Both the position numbers and the translations under genes were made by a program. The notes under the pieces were generated by a model, which was given only the letters and a program-made list of their open reading frames with translations, was not told the DNA's origin and made no database searches. A stretch of 64,000 nucleotides of DNA from Streptosporangium brasiliense (GTDB taxonomy: Bacteria > Actinomycetota > Actinomycetes > Streptosporangiales > Streptosporangiaceae): contig NZ_JAUSRB010000001.1 of the NCBI RefSeq assembly GCF_030811595.1, forward strand, positions 124,001 to 188,000, read 5' to 3'. Shown here in pieces: positions 25,907-36,637 of this stretch. The stretch's first letter is position 1, and every line of letters begins with the position of its first letter.

Positions 25907-26845
25907 ATGGCAAGGCCGACGGGGAATCGGACGCAGGATCAGCACGTCTCGGATCGAGACCTGCTCGGGACCTACCTGGCTGAGATCGGGCGGGTCCCCC
26001 TGCTCACCGCGGAGGAGGAGGTCGAGCTCGCCAAGCGGATCGAGGCGGGCCTCTTCGCGGAGCAGTTGCTGGACGGCGGACTGGCGGAGCCGCGGATCGC
26101 GGACGCCGCCGACGAGGAGCTCGAACGACTGGCTGTTTCGGGGCAGCGGGCCAAGGACGAATTCATCCAGGCCAATCTACGTCTTGTGGTGGCGGTCGCG
26201 CGCAAATACTCCGGAAGGGGAATGCCGCTGATCGATCTGGTCCAGGAGGGAAACCTGGGCCTGGTCCGGGCGGTCGAGAAATTCGATTACCGGCGCGGCT
26301 ACAAGTTCTCCACATATGCCACCTGGTGGATCCGTCAGTCGGTGGGCCGCGCGATCCACGAGCAGGCCCGGCCGGTCCGGCTGCCCACCCACGCGGGTGA
26401 GCAGATGACCCGGCTGATGCGGGTCCGGCGCGACATGCTGGCCGAGTTCGACCAGGAGCCGACGGACGCCGACCTGGCCGCGGTGCTGGAGCTGCCGGTC
26501 GAGCGGGTCCGCGAGCTGCGCCGCTGGGCCTCCGACCCCGTCTCCCTCCAGCTCGGCGTCGGCGACGAGGACGAGACCGAGCTCGGCGACATGATCGCCG
26601 ACGAGACGTGGGCCGACCCCGAGCAGCAGGCGATGGACATCCTGGAGCGTGAGCGCCTGGAGCAGTGGCTGACCGGGCTGGAGGGCCAGACCCGCGAGAT
26701 GCTCCGCTGGCGCTACGGCCTCATGGACGGCCGCGAGCACACGCTGACCGAGGTCGGCGAGCGCTACGGCATCGGCCGAGACCGGGCCCGCCGCATCGAG
26801 CGCGACGCCCTGGCGCGGCTGCGGAAGATGGCCACGGCGGCCTGA
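25907..26845 (+). CDS. RNA polymerase sigma factor, sigma-70 group 2 (Hrd-like)
   Basis: 312 residues without a long N-terminal region 1.1. Region 1.2 is DLLGTYLAEIGRVPLLTAEEEVELAKRIE. Region 2 has LRLVVAVARKYSGRGMPLIDLVQEGN and the -10-reading YKFSTYATWWIRQSVGRAI. Region 3 is present, and region 4.2 has LTEVGERYGIGRDRARRIERDALARL. This is close to HrdC/HrdD-type nonessential principal-like sigmas, so promoters would resemble ordinary TTGAC/TATAAT ones. It follows the hut operon in the same direction after 213 bp. No anti-sigma gene is adjacent. Confidence 0.93.
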   Translation: MARPTGNRTQDQHVSDRDLLGTYLAEIGRVPLLTAEEEVELAKRIEAGLFAEQLLDGGLAEPRIADAADEELERLAVSGQRAKDEFIQANLRLVVAVARKYSGRGMPLIDLVQEGNLGLVRAVEKFDYRRGYKFSTYATWWIRQSVGRAIHEQARPVRLPTHAGEQMTRLMRVRRDMLAEFDQEPTDADLAAVLELPVERVRELRRWASDPVSLQLGVGDEDETELGDMIADETWADPEQQAMDILERERLEQWLTGLEGQTREMLRWRYGLMDGREHTLTEVGERYGIGRDRARRIERDALARLRKMATAA

Positions 26846-26852
26846 CCGTCCG

Positions 26853-26885
26853 CCGGTCCGGTACGGCCGCGCCGTACCGGACCGG
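26853..26885 (+). terminator. 15-bp stem terminator after the sigma-factor gene
   Basis: CCGGTCCGGTACGGC (26853-26867), loop CGC, and its perfect complement at 26871-26885, then ATCTT. It starts 8 bp after the sigma-factor stop. On the other strand it could also stop transcription from the convergent binding-protein gene, which has a second GC-rich inverted repeat near 26960-27000. Confidence 0.8.
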
Positions 26886-27019
26886 ATCTTCCCAGCCCTA
26901 CCGGCCAGGTGGCCGGCGACCGCTGAGGTGGCCGGACCTCTTCCCGTCCCCGCGGGAGCCAGGGCCGCGTCCCCGGCCGTCCGCGCGGGGTCGGGGACGG
27001 GGCCCGGGTTCCGGGGACG

Positions 27020-27949
27020 TCAGGGCTTGGCGTACTTCTCCAGGTCGTCGAGGATCTTCCCGGCGGCGGTGACGCCGATGCCGAGCATCCAGGTCTCGTC
27101 GTCCACGTTGTGCGCCCTGCCGTCCTTGACCGCCGGCAGGTTCTTCCACAGGGGGCCGCCGGTGACCGCGGCCTGGCTCTGCGCCGCCTGGGCGCCGTAG
27201 GCGCTGTAGAAGAGCACGTCGCCGTCGGCCTGGGAGAGGTTCTCCTGGCTCAGCTCGCCGAAGCGCTTGTCCTGGGCGTCGGCCAGCCGCTGCGGCTCGG
27301 GACGGCCGAAACCGGCGTCGCCGACGACGATGCCGCTGAACGACTCGGGGCCGTACATCCGGATCTGGGTGGGCATGAAGCGCACGATGCTCACCTCGAC
27401 CGCGTCGGAGCCGCCCAGGGAGCCGGCCCGCGCCTGGTAGTCGGCGAGGAGCTTGTCCGCCTGCGCCTTCTTCCCCAGGGCGTCGGCGTCGAGCAGGAGG
27501 TTCTCCTTCCAGGTGATCCCGACCTTCTCGGTGAACACGGTGGGCGCGATCTGGCTGAGCTTGCCGTAGAACTGCTCCTGCCGGAACTTCGTGCCGAGGA
27601 TCAGGTCCGGCTTGAGCGCGGAGATGGCCTCCAGATTGGGCGCCTGGAGGGTGCCGACCGGCTTGGTGGCGTCGAGCGCGGATCCCAGGTATTTCGGCCA
27701 GGCCTGATTTTCGGACGCCTGCGCCGCGCCGACCGGTGTGAGGCCCAGGGAGACCATGGTGTCGAGCTTGTCGGTGTCGAGCACGATGACCCGCTTGGGG
27801 GACTCGGGCACCTTCGTCTCGCCCATCGCGTGCTTGATCGTGCGGGTCGGCCCCTCGGCGGCCTGGCCGCCGCCGGAGGAGCCGCAGGCCGCGAGGGCGA
27901 GGGTGGACAGCAGGACGGCGGCCGCGGCCCTGGCCGTGCGGAAGGTCAT
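27020..27949 (-). CDS. Iron-siderophore ABC transporter binding lipoprotein
   Basis: 309 residues. The signal peptide ends in lipobox LAACGSS, giving a membrane-anchored extracellular lipoprotein. The body is a FecB/FepB-type clamshell: PKRVIVLDTDKLDTMVSLGLTPVGA, NLEAISALKPDLILG, a linker helix with LGKKAQADKLLADYQ, and FGELSQENLSQADGDVLFYSAYG. No permease or ATPase genes adjoin it, so it must use a transporter encoded elsewhere. A near-consensus IdeR/DmdR iron box lies 18 bp upstream of ATG 27949. Confidence 0.93.
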   Translation of the reverse strand: MTFRTARAAAAVLLSTLALAACGSSGGGQAAEGPTRTIKHAMGETKVPESPKRVIVLDTDKLDTMVSLGLTPVGAAQASENQAWPKYLGSALDATKPVGTLQAPNLEAISALKPDLILGTKFRQEQFYGKLSQIAPTVFTEKVGITWKENLLLDADALGKKAQADKLLADYQARAGSLGGSDAVEVSIVRFMPTQIRMYGPESFSGIVVGDAGFGRPEPQRLADAQDKRFGELSQENLSQADGDVLFYSAYGAQAAQSQAAVTGGPLWKNLPAVKDGRAHNVDDETWMLGIGVTAAGKILDDLEKYAKP

Positions 27950-27966
27950 CGATTCCCCTTAGAGCT

Positions 27967-27985
27967 TTAGGTAAGGCATGCCTAA
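27967..27985 (-). promoter_or_regulatory. IdeR/DtxR-type iron box
   Basis: TTAGGTAAGGCATGCCTAA, a 19-bp palindromic match to the actinobacterial iron-box consensus (TTAGGTTAGGCTAACCTAA-like). Located 18-36 bp upstream of the siderophore-binding protein start, over the expected promoter, it predicts repression in iron-replete cells. Confidence 0.92.
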
Positions 27986-28026
27986 GCATAGTTGTGGTCA
28001 TCTGCGGGCCAAGGGGCGCCCTGTCC

Positions 28027-28073
28027 GAAACACCCTCGAAACACCGTGTGGCCGAGTTTCACAGATGCGAAAC
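28027..28073 (+). promoter_or_regulatory. GlnR-type boxes upstream of amtB
   Basis: GAAAC-N6-GAAAC at 28027-28042 and TTCAC-N6-GAAAC at 28058-28073 match GlnR half-site pairs (consensus GTNAC-N6-GAAAC), repeated with a 31-bp offset, about three helical turns. They lie 140-190 bp before the amtB start. GlnR is the known activator of amtB-glnK-glnD in streptomycetes under nitrogen limitation. Confidence 0.72.
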
Positions 28074-28212
28074 ACACCTGGTCGGGACCTGAAACGGCGG
28101 AAGCGGACGCTGTGGCGCAACGTCAGTGCGCGGCCGGTCGACGGAGCCCAGGAAGCGTTCACTGCGACTGTGAAAACGGCCACACGCCATTTGTAAGGGA
28201 GGGTCGCATCGA

Positions 28213-29861
<1,649 letters not shown>

Positions 29862-29864
29862 CCG

Positions 29865-32150
29865 GTGAGAGGCGACACCCGCTCGTACGCCGCGGCCCGC
29901 AAGGAACGGGCCGCGGACATCGACCGCTGGCTGACGGACCTGCTCCGGACCGCCTGCGGCACGCCGTACGGGCGCACGGGGAGGAGCGGGGACTCCAGGA
30001 GCACCGACGAGCGCGGCGCCCTCAGCGGTGTCGCGCTCGTCGCGGTGGGCAGCCTGGGCCGCGCGGAGCTCGCTCCGGGCAGCGACCTGGATCTGGTCCT
30101 GCTGCACAACGGCCGTGACGACGTGGCGCGCATCGCCGACCGCGTCTGGTATCCGGTCTGGGACTCCGGAGTCGGGCTCGACCACTCGGTGCGGACCGTG
30201 GACGAGGCCGCCACGGTCGCCAGGGACGACCTCAAGGCGGTGCTCGGGCTGATCCAGGCCCGGCACGTGGCGGGGGACCCCGAGCTGACGCGCGCGGCCC
30301 GCGAGACGGTGCTCTCCGAGTGGCGGGCCGACTCCAGGCGCCGCCTGGGCGAGCTGCGCGAGGCCACCGACAGGCGCGCGGAGTCGAGCGGGGAGCTGGC
30401 GTTCCTGCTCGAACCCGATCTCAAGGACTCGCACGGCGGGATCCGCGACGTGCAGGCGATGCAGGCCGTGGCCGCCGCCTGGGTCGCCTCGGCCCCGGGC
30501 CCCCGGGTCCGCGAGGCCTACGAACTCCTGCTCGACGTACGGCACGGCCTGCACCTGGTGACCGCCCGGGGCGCCGACCGGCTGGTCCTCCAGGAGCAGG
30601 ACGCGGTCGCCGGGGCACTGGGCCTGCTCGACGCCGAGGCGCTGATGCGCAGGCTCGCCGAGGCGGGTCGGACGGTCGCGCACGCCTTCGACGCCACCTG
30701 GCGCACCGTCGACCGGCTGGTGTCGGGCCCCGCCCCCCGGGGCCGCCGTCCGCTCGCCGACGGCGTCGTCGAGCACGGCGGCGAGGTCGTGCTCGCCCGC
30801 GGGGTCAACCCGCGCAAGGACCCCGTGCTCGTGCTCCGCGCCGCCGCGGCCGCCGCGGAGGCGGGGCTGCCCCTCGCGCCCGCCACCGTGAACACGCTGG
30901 CGGCCCAGTCCCCGCCGCTCCCGGTCCCGTGGCCGGACGAGGCGCGGGACGCGCTGGTCGCGCTGCTCGGCGCGGGGCGAGCGGCGGTGCCTGTCTGGGA
31001 GGAGCTGGACCAGGCGGGGGTGCTGGTCCGGCTCCTGCCGGACTGGGAGCGGGTGCGCCACCGCCCGCAGCGCAATCCCGTGCACCGCTACACCGTGGAC
31101 CGGCACCTGATCGAGGCCGCCGCCGGAGCCGCCTCCTTCACCCGCGAGGTGTCCCGGCCGGATCTGCTGCTCATCTCCGCGCTCCTGCACGACGTCGGCA
31201 AGGGCTGGCCCGGCGACCACTCCACCACCGGCGCGGTCGTGGCCCGTGACATCGGCACCCGGATCGGCCTGTCCCCGGCGGACGTCGACATCCTGGAGAC
31301 CGTGGTCCGCCACCACCTGCTGCTGCCCGAGACGGCGACCCGCCGCGACCTGGACGACCCGGTGACGATCTCCCGGGTGGCCGAGGCGGTCGGCACGCGT
31401 GAGGTCCTCGAACTGCTGGCCGCCCTGGCCGTGGCCGACGGCAACGCGACCGGGCCGGCCGCCTGGAACTCCTGGAAGGCCTCCCTGGTCACCGACCTCG
31501 TGCGCCGGGTGCGCTCGGTCCTGTCGGGCACCCCGCCGCCGCCCGCGCCGGCGCTGTCGACCGCGCAGGCGTCGCTGGCCCGGCACGGCGGCGGCGCCGT
31601 ACGGGTCAACGGGGGAGCGGTCACCGTGGTCGCGCCGGACCGGTCGGGACTGCTCTGGCGCGCGGCCGGCGTGCTCGCCGCCCACCGGATGGTGGTCCGC
31701 GCCGCCTCGGCCGCCTCGGCGGGGGCGACCGCCGTCATCGAGTTCTCGGTCGTCCCCGAGTACGGCTCGCCGCCCGATCCGGCGACCCTGGAGGCCGACC
31801 TGCGCCTGGTGCTGGCCGGCCGGCTCGACATCGAGCAGCGTCTGGCCAGAAGGGCCCGGTCGATGCGCCCGGCCCGGGTGCCGGTGGCCCCGCCGCGGGT
31901 CACCCTGGTGGACGACGCCTCCAACACGGCGACTGTCGTGGAGGTGCGCGCCCACGACCGTCCCGGACTATTGTGGCGAATCGGCAGAGCTTTTGGGGAC
32001 TGCGGTCTTGACGTACGCGCTGCGCGTGTGGAGACTCTCGGCGCAGAGGCGGTAGACGTCTTCTACGTCGTAGACAGGGCCGGCCGTCCTCTGACCGATG
32101 AGGCCCAGCGGGCACAGGTGCGGGACCAGGTGCTTGCCGCCTTGCGGTAA
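29865..32150 (+). CDS. glnD: PII nucleotidyltransferase/removing enzyme
   Basis: 761 residues; modifies and demodifies GlnK in response to nitrogen status. The nucleotidyltransferase motif is GSLGRAELAPGSDLDLVLL, the linker contains KDSHGGIRDVQAM, the HD hydrolase motif is LLHDVGKGWPGDHS, and two C-terminal ACT domains begin near VVAPDRSGLLWRAAG and VRAHDRPGLLWRIGR (the glutamine sensors). GTG at 29865 lies 3 bp after glnK. The third gene of the GlnR-type operon. Confidence 0.96.
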   Translation: MRGDTRSYAAARKERAADIDRWLTDLLRTACGTPYGRTGRSGDSRSTDERGALSGVALVAVGSLGRAELAPGSDLDLVLLHNGRDDVARIADRVWYPVWDSGVGLDHSVRTVDEAATVARDDLKAVLGLIQARHVAGDPELTRAARETVLSEWRADSRRRLGELREATDRRAESSGELAFLLEPDLKDSHGGIRDVQAMQAVAAAWVASAPGPRVREAYELLLDVRHGLHLVTARGADRLVLQEQDAVAGALGLLDAEALMRRLAEAGRTVAHAFDATWRTVDRLVSGPAPRGRRPLADGVVEHGGEVVLARGVNPRKDPVLVLRAAAAAAEAGLPLAPATVNTLAAQSPPLPVPWPDEARDALVALLGAGRAAVPVWEELDQAGVLVRLLPDWERVRHRPQRNPVHRYTVDRHLIEAAAGAASFTREVSRPDLLLISALLHDVGKGWPGDHSTTGAVVARDIGTRIGLSPADVDILETVVRHHLLLPETATRRDLDDPVTISRVAEAVGTREVLELLAALAVADGNATGPAAWNSWKASLVTDLVRRVRSVLSGTPPPPAPALSTAQASLARHGGGAVRVNGGAVTVVAPDRSGLLWRAAGVLAAHRMVVRAASAASAGATAVIEFSVVPEYGSPPDPATLEADLRLVLAGRLDIEQRLARRARSMRPARVPVAPPRVTLVDDASNTATVVEVRAHDRPGLLWRIGRAFGDCGLDVRAARVETLGAEAVDVFYVVDRAGRPLTDEAQRAQVRDQVLAALR

Positions 32151-32281
32151 CCGTAATCCATCGTTCTCTTGTCACCTTCGTAACGATTAAGTCCGGTTTG
32201 TCGGTTTTGCCGATTATGTCCCGTGACCTTGTGGTCTGATGTTGGCCACTTATGTCGTGACGGTGAGGGGTAGCGAGAGCG

Positions 32282-35242
32282 GTGACGACGGCGACATCCG
32301 AGAGCGACGGTGCTCCGGCACACGACCGCGGCAAGCGGCCTGCCGCCCGGTTCGGCCTGCGGAACTGGCGCGTGCGGTCGCGCCTCACGGCCCTGATCCT
32401 GGTGCCGACCGTGGTGGGCGTCGCGCTCGCCGGCACCCGCGTGGTCACCTCCGTCGACAGTGTGGCGGGCTACCAGCGGACCGAGTCGGCGGCCGAATAC
32501 TCCGGCGACATCCGCGACCTCGCCCAGGCGCTCGGTTTGGAACGTGACCGGGTCGCCTGGGCCTCCTTCCAGCCCTCCAACAAGGGGCTGAAGGACAACG
32601 CCGGGGCGCAGCGCAAGACCGTCGACGCGCTGGTCGGAAAAGTGCTCCTCGACCTGCGGGCGATCGACGACTCCTACGGCCTCCGGGTGGCCGAGGCCGC
32701 CAGGGACGTGACCTACCAGCTCTCCGGCCTCAAGGAGCTGCGCGAGCTCTCCGGTACGGCCCAGGCGGAGCGGTACGGCCTCATGGTCGCCCCGCTGCTC
32801 CAGCTCCACGAGGAGCTCACGCTGGTCAGCGACGACCCGGAGATCGTCGGCAACACCCGTGCGCTCAGCGCGCTGGCCTACGCCAAGGAGGAGATCTCCA
32901 AGCAGCGGGCCCGCCTGCTGGCCGGCTACTACGCGCCCTCGCTGGTCAACGCCCAAGAGATCGAGAAGTTCATCGCCTCCCGGTCGCGCATGGAGGAGTA
33001 CAAGGCGGACTTCGGTGTCGAGGCGAGCCCGCTCAACGGCCAGCTCCTCGTCAAGGCCATGATCGACGAGAGGGTGCACCGCGCCGAGCTGACCAAGGCC
33101 AGGGCGATCGTGCTGGCCAGCGACCCGGCCAACGAGGGCCGCCTGCTGTCCGACTTCAACGAGGTCAAGCAGTGGTTCTCCGACAACGGCGCGACCATCG
33201 ACAAGATTCAGCAGGTCGAGGAGAAGGTCGCCGGTGACGTGATCACCCGGGCCCGGGACCTGGAGAAGACCGAGCAGCGCAACGCGATCGTCACCTCCGG
33301 CCTCATCCTGCTCCTGCTGCTGCTGGTCCTCGGCCTCACCGTCCTCATCGCCCGCTCGATGGTCCTGCCGCTGCGCCGGCTGCGGGCCGAGGCGCTGGAC
33401 GTCGCCGGATTCACCCTTCCCGAGGTCGTGCGCAAGCTCCGGGTCTCCGGAGACTCCCGCACCCCCGACATCGACCCCATCTCGGTCGACACCAAGGACG
33501 AGATCGGGGAGGTCGCCAAGGCCTTCGACGAGGTCCACCGGCAGGCCGTGCGGCTGGCGGCGGAGGAGTCCGAGCTCCGCTCCAACATCAGCGCGATGTT
33601 CGTCAACCTGTCACGCCGCACCCAGACCCTGGTCGAGCGGCAGATCTCGCTGATCGACGGCCTGGAGAAGGGCGAGGAGGACGGCGGCCGCCTGGCGGAC
33701 CTGTTCAAGCTCGACCACCTGGCCACCCGCATGCGCCGCAACTCCGAGAACCTCCTGGTCCTGGCCGGTCACGAGCCGACCCGCAGGCGCAGCCAGCCGG
33801 CCAAGCTCGTCGACGTCGTGCGCGCCTCGCTGTCGGAGGTCGAGGACTACGAGCGGGTCCAGGTCAAGGTGCACCGCACGATCTCGGTCGCCGGGAGCGC
33901 CGCCAACGACATCGTCCACCTGGTCGCCGAGCTGGTGGAGAACGCCATCCAGTTCTCGCCCCGGGCCAGCCAGGTCGTGGTCTCCAGCAGCATGATCGAG
34001 GGCGGTGCCGCGCTGCTCGCGGTCAGCGACGCCGGCATCGGCATGACCACCGAGGAGCTGATCGAGACCAACCGGCGCCTGGCCGACCCGCCCGTCGTCG
34101 ACGTGTCGGTGTCGCGGCGGATGGGCCTGTTCGTGGTCGGCAGGCTGGCGCTGCGCCACGGCATCCGCGTCCAGCTCCGCCCGCAGGAGATCGGTGGCCT
34201 CATCGCCATGGTCCTCTTCCCGCCGGAGCTGATCGTCGAGGCGGCGCAGCCGCCGTCCATCACCCCCTCGTGGGGCGCCGAGCCGCAGGCCCAGCAGCCC
34301 GCCCCCGATCAGTCCCCGTTCGGCCAGAACTCGTTCGGGCAGACCTCGTTCGGCCAGACCTCGGCTCCCTCGGCCTCCCCGTTCGGTCAGAACTCGTTCG
34401 GGCAGACTTCGACCCCCTCGGCCTCCCCGTTCGGTCAGACCTCGTTCGGGCAGACCTCGTTCGGGCAGATCCCCGACCCGCAGGCGTCCCCGTTCGGCTC
34501 CACGTCGTTCCCCGGCGGCCAACCGGCCCCGGACCGGCCGCAGCCGCTCAACGCCGGCCCGTCCGGCGCCCCGGCGCCCACCGGCGGATCCCCCCTCCCC
34601 AAGCGTCCGGTCCCCGGAGCGAACGGCGGCGGGAGCGTTCCAACCCCCGCGGCCCCGTCCTGGGGGCAGCCTCCCCAGGAGGATCCGGCGACCGCGTCGA
34701 TGCCCGCCGTACGGGTCTCCCCGCTCGAATCCGAGCAGGAGGAGTTCCTGCCGATCTTCGCCTCCATCGAGTCGGCTTGGTTCCGCCGGGCCGACGACAC
34801 GGGTGAGCAGGCGGCCGTCACCGAGGAGCCCGCGCCCCGGGAGACCCCCGCGCCGCCGGACCCGCTCGGCTCGGTCGACCCCGCGGTCGAGGCGCCCACG
34901 CCCCCGGACGGCATGCCGGTCCGCGAGCCGGTCACGCAGCAGGCGCCGGTCCGGGAGCAGGGCGGCTGGCAGACCGCGGCCGACGCCGGATGGCAGGCGG
35001 CCCAGGCGGCCAGCGACCCGGCCCTCGGCGGGATCACCTCGGCCGGCCTGCCCAAGCGGACCCCCAAGGCCAACCTGGTGCCCGGCGCCGCGGCCAGCGC
35101 GCCGTCCAGCCCGATGCCGTCCCTCTCGCCCGAACGGGTGCGTAGCCGTTTGTCGAGTTTCCAGCAGGGCGTACGGCGGGGCCGTGCCGAACTGAACGAG
35201 GAGACCGCCAGAACCCTGGCAGATAAGGAGGAGGGCTCGTGA
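32282..35242 (+). CDS. cvnA: Conservon 1 sensor-kinase-like protein (CvnA)
   Basis: 986 residues. After the RNWRVRSRL basic stretch come TM1 (LILVPTVVGVALAG), an extracellular nitrate/nitrite-sensor-like helical domain (about 55-330), TM2 (GLILLLLLLVLGLTVLIA), HAMP, a dimerisation helix [14 protein letters not shown], and a HATPase with LVAELVENAIQFSP, SDAGIGM and [17 protein letters not shown]. The dimerisation helix has no obvious phosphoacceptor histidine in the usual place, as in other conservon kinases. The roughly 320-residue tail is disordered, with PFGQ(N/T)SFGQTS repeats and three short conserved motifs. GTG at 32282; the stop overlaps cvnB (GTGA). It probably acts as a scaffold for the B, C and D proteins at the membrane. 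Confidence 0.92.
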   Translation: MTTATSESDGAPAHDRGKRPAARFGLRNWRVRSRLTALILVPTVVGVALAGTRVVTSVDSVAGYQRTESAAEYSGDIRDLAQALGLERDRVAWASFQPSNKGLKDNAGAQRKTVDALVGKVLLDLRAIDDSYGLRVAEAARDVTYQLSGLKELRELSGTAQAERYGLMVAPLLQLHEELTLVSDDPEIVGNTRALSALAYAKEEISKQRARLLAGYYAPSLVNAQEIEKFIASRSRMEEYKADFGVEASPLNGQLLVKAMIDERVHRAELTKARAIVLASDPANEGRLLSDFNEVKQWFSDNGATIDKIQQVEEKVAGDVITRARDLEKTEQRNAIVTSGLILLLLLLVLGLTVLIARSMVLPLRRLRAEALDVAGFTLPEVVRKLRVSGDSRTPDIDPISVDTKDEIGEVAKAFDEVHRQAVRLAAEESELRSNISAMFVNLSRRTQTLVERQISLIDGLEKGEEDGGRLADLFKLDHLATRMRRNSENLLVLAGHEPTRRRSQPAKLVDVVRASLSEVEDYERVQVKVHRTISVAGSAANDIVHLVAELVENAIQFSPRASQVVVSSSMIEGGAALLAVSDAGIGMTTEELIETNRRLADPPVVDVSVSRRMGLFVVGRLALRHGIRVQLRPQEIGGLIAMVLFPPELIVEAAQPPSITPSWGAEPQAQQPAPDQSPFGQNSFGQTSFGQTSAPSASPFGQNSFGQTSTPSASPFGQTSFGQTSFGQIPDPQASPFGSTSFPGGQPAPDRPQPLNAGPSGAPAPTGGSPLPKRPVPGANGGGSVPTPAAPSWGQPPQEDPATASMPAVRVSPLESEQEEFLPIFASIESAWFRRADDTGEQAAVTEEPAPRETPAPPDPLGSVDPAVEAPTPPDGMPVREPVTQQAPVREQGGWQTAADAGWQAAQAASDPALGGITSAGLPKRTPKANLVPGAAASAPSSPMPSLSPERVRSRLSSFQQGVRRGRAELNEETARTLADKEEGS
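34315..34500 (+). repeat. PFGQxSFGQTS coding repeats in the CvnA tail
   Basis: In-frame near-repeats of CCGTTCGGNCAG-AACTCGTTCGGGCAG encode SPFGQNSFGQTSFGQTS, then SPFGQNSFGQTSTPSA, then SPFGQTSFGQTSFGQI and SPFGSTSF. There are at least eight FGQ units over about 60 residues. The other two CvnA proteins in the window lack this block, so it is a recent expansion. Confidence 0.9.
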
Positions 35243-35661
35243 CGACCCTGAGCCATGAGGCGCGCAGGTTCGACTGGCTGATCACCGAGTTCGTCCGCGG
35301 CACCCCCGGTGTCGCGCACGCGGTGTGCGTCTCGGCGGACGGCCTGCGGATCGCCAGCTCGGACGGGTTCCCCGACGACCGGGCCGACCAGCTCGCCGCC
35401 GTCGCGGCGGGCCTGCTCAGCCTGACCGTGGGCGCGTCCCGCGTGTTCGACGGCGGGGCGGTCACCCAGACGGTGGTCGAGATGGAGCGCGGGCTCATGC
35501 TGGTCATGGCGATCAGCGACGGTTCCGTGCTCGCGGTGCTGGCCTCTCCCGAGTGCGACATGGGGCTGGTGGCCTACCAGATGACGCTGCTCGTCGACCG
35601 GGCGGGCCAGGCGCTCACCCCGGCCCTCCGGGCCGAGCTGCAGTCCTCCAGGGGGCGGTAG
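35239..35661 (+). CDS. cvnB: Conservon 1 roadblock/LC7 protein (CvnB)
   Basis: 140 residues, a complete roadblock/LC7 domain: RRFDWLITEFVRGTPGVAHAVCVSADG, then ADQLAAVAAGLLSLTVGASRVF and LMLVMAISDGSVLAVLASPECDMGLVAYQMTLLVDRAG. In characterised conservons this acts as a GTPase-associated regulator bound to CvnA and CvnD. GTG at 35239 overlaps the cvnA stop. Confidence 0.95.
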   Translation: MTTLSHEARRFDWLITEFVRGTPGVAHAVCVSADGLRIASSDGFPDDRADQLAAVAAGLLSLTVGASRVFDGGAVTQTVVEMERGLMLVMAISDGSVLAVLASPECDMGLVAYQMTLLVDRAGQALTPALRAELQSSRGR

Positions 35662-35706
35662 TGTCCGAGTCCTTCGCGGCAACCGAGTCCTTCACTGGAG
35701 AGGGAC

Positions 35707-36069
35707 GTGCTCGGGAGTGACGGAACCGGGGACGAGGAGCCCCTGTTCCGTCCATACGCGGTCACCGGCGGCCGATCCGAGCCCCGGTATCACATGGCGA
35801 TGGAGACACTGGTCTCCTCCTCGTTCATCATGGACGAGGAGCTGGCCCTGCTCACTCCCGAGCAGGACGCCATCATCAGGATGTGCCGTTCGTTCCGTTC
35901 GGTCGCCGAGATCTCGGCGCTGCTGAGGGTCCCCCTCGGGGTGGCCCGCGTGCTGGTGGCGGACATGGTCGACGAGGGCCTCGTCCGTCTCCACCAGCCA
36001 CGGCTCGAACAGGGACAACCGGATCTAAACATGCTCGAAAGGGTGCTCAGTGGACTTCGCAGGCTCTAA
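35707..36069 (+). CDS. cvnC: Conservon 1 DUF742 protein (CvnC)
   Basis: 120 residues. The DUF742 winged-helix-like fold has RPYAVTGGRSEPRYHMAMETLVSS and RSVAEISALLRVPLGVARVLVADMVDEGLV, ending LNMLERVLSGLRRL. GTG at 35707 with GGAGAGG before it, 45 bp after cvnB. Its last codons overlap the cvnD start by 20 bp, the same arrangement as in conservon 3. Confidence 0.93.
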   Translation: MLGSDGTGDEEPLFRPYAVTGGRSEPRYHMAMETLVSSSFIMDEELALLTPEQDAIIRMCRSFRSVAEISALLRVPLGVARVLVADMVDEGLVRLHQPRLEQGQPDLNMLERVLSGLRRL

Positions 36070-36637
36070 CCACGGCGGCCTGACGTCGACGAAGATCGTC
36101 GTAGCGGGCGGGTTCGGCGTCGGCAAGACCACGTTCGTGGGCGCGGTTTCGGAGATCCTCCCCCTGACCACGGAGGCGGTGATGACCGACGCCAGCGCCG
36201 GCATCGACGACCTCGGTCTCACGCCGAACAAGGCGACGACCACGGTCGCGATGGACTTCGGCCGCCTCTCGCTCGACCGTGACCTGATCCTCTACCTGTT
36301 CGGCACGCCGGGCCAGCACCGGTTCTGGTTCATGTGGGACGACCTGGTCCGCGGCGCGCTCGGCGCGGTCGTACTGGTCGACACCCGGAGGCTGGCCGAC
36401 GGGTTCCCGGCGATCGACTACTTCGAGGAGGCCAAGCTCCCGTTCGTGGTCGGCATCAACGGCTGGGACGGGCGCTTCCAGCACACCGAGGACGAGGTGC
36501 GGGAGGCCCTGGCCCTCGCCCCGCACGTCCCCGTCGTGCGCACCGACGCCCGCTCCCGCGACTCCGTCAAGGGCACGCTCATCACGCTGGTCGAGCACGT
36601 CCTGCGGGTCCGCGCCGCCTACGGCATGTCGGTCTAG
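36050..36637 (+). CDS. cvnD: Conservon 1 small GTPase (CvnD)
   Basis: 195-residue Ras/MglA-like GTPase. P-loop AGGFGVGKTTFVGAVSE (G1), switch-I threonines in NKATTTVAMDFGR, FGTPGQHRFWFMWDDL in the DxxGQ position (G3, with TPGQ), and NGWDGR in place of a canonical NKxD (G4 is degenerate). It completes the A-B-C-D module. GTG at 36050 lies within cvnC after AAAGGG. Its 3' end is duplicated just downstream as a 49-bp repeat. Confidence 0.95.
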   Translation: MDFAGSNHGGLTSTKIVVAGGFGVGKTTFVGAVSEILPLTTEAVMTDASAGIDDLGLTPNKATTTVAMDFGRLSLDRDLILYLFGTPGQHRFWFMWDDLVRGALGAVVLVDTRRLADGFPAIDYFEEAKLPFVVGINGWDGRFQHTEDEVREALALAPHVPVVRTDARSRDSVKGTLITLVEHVLRVRAAYGMSV

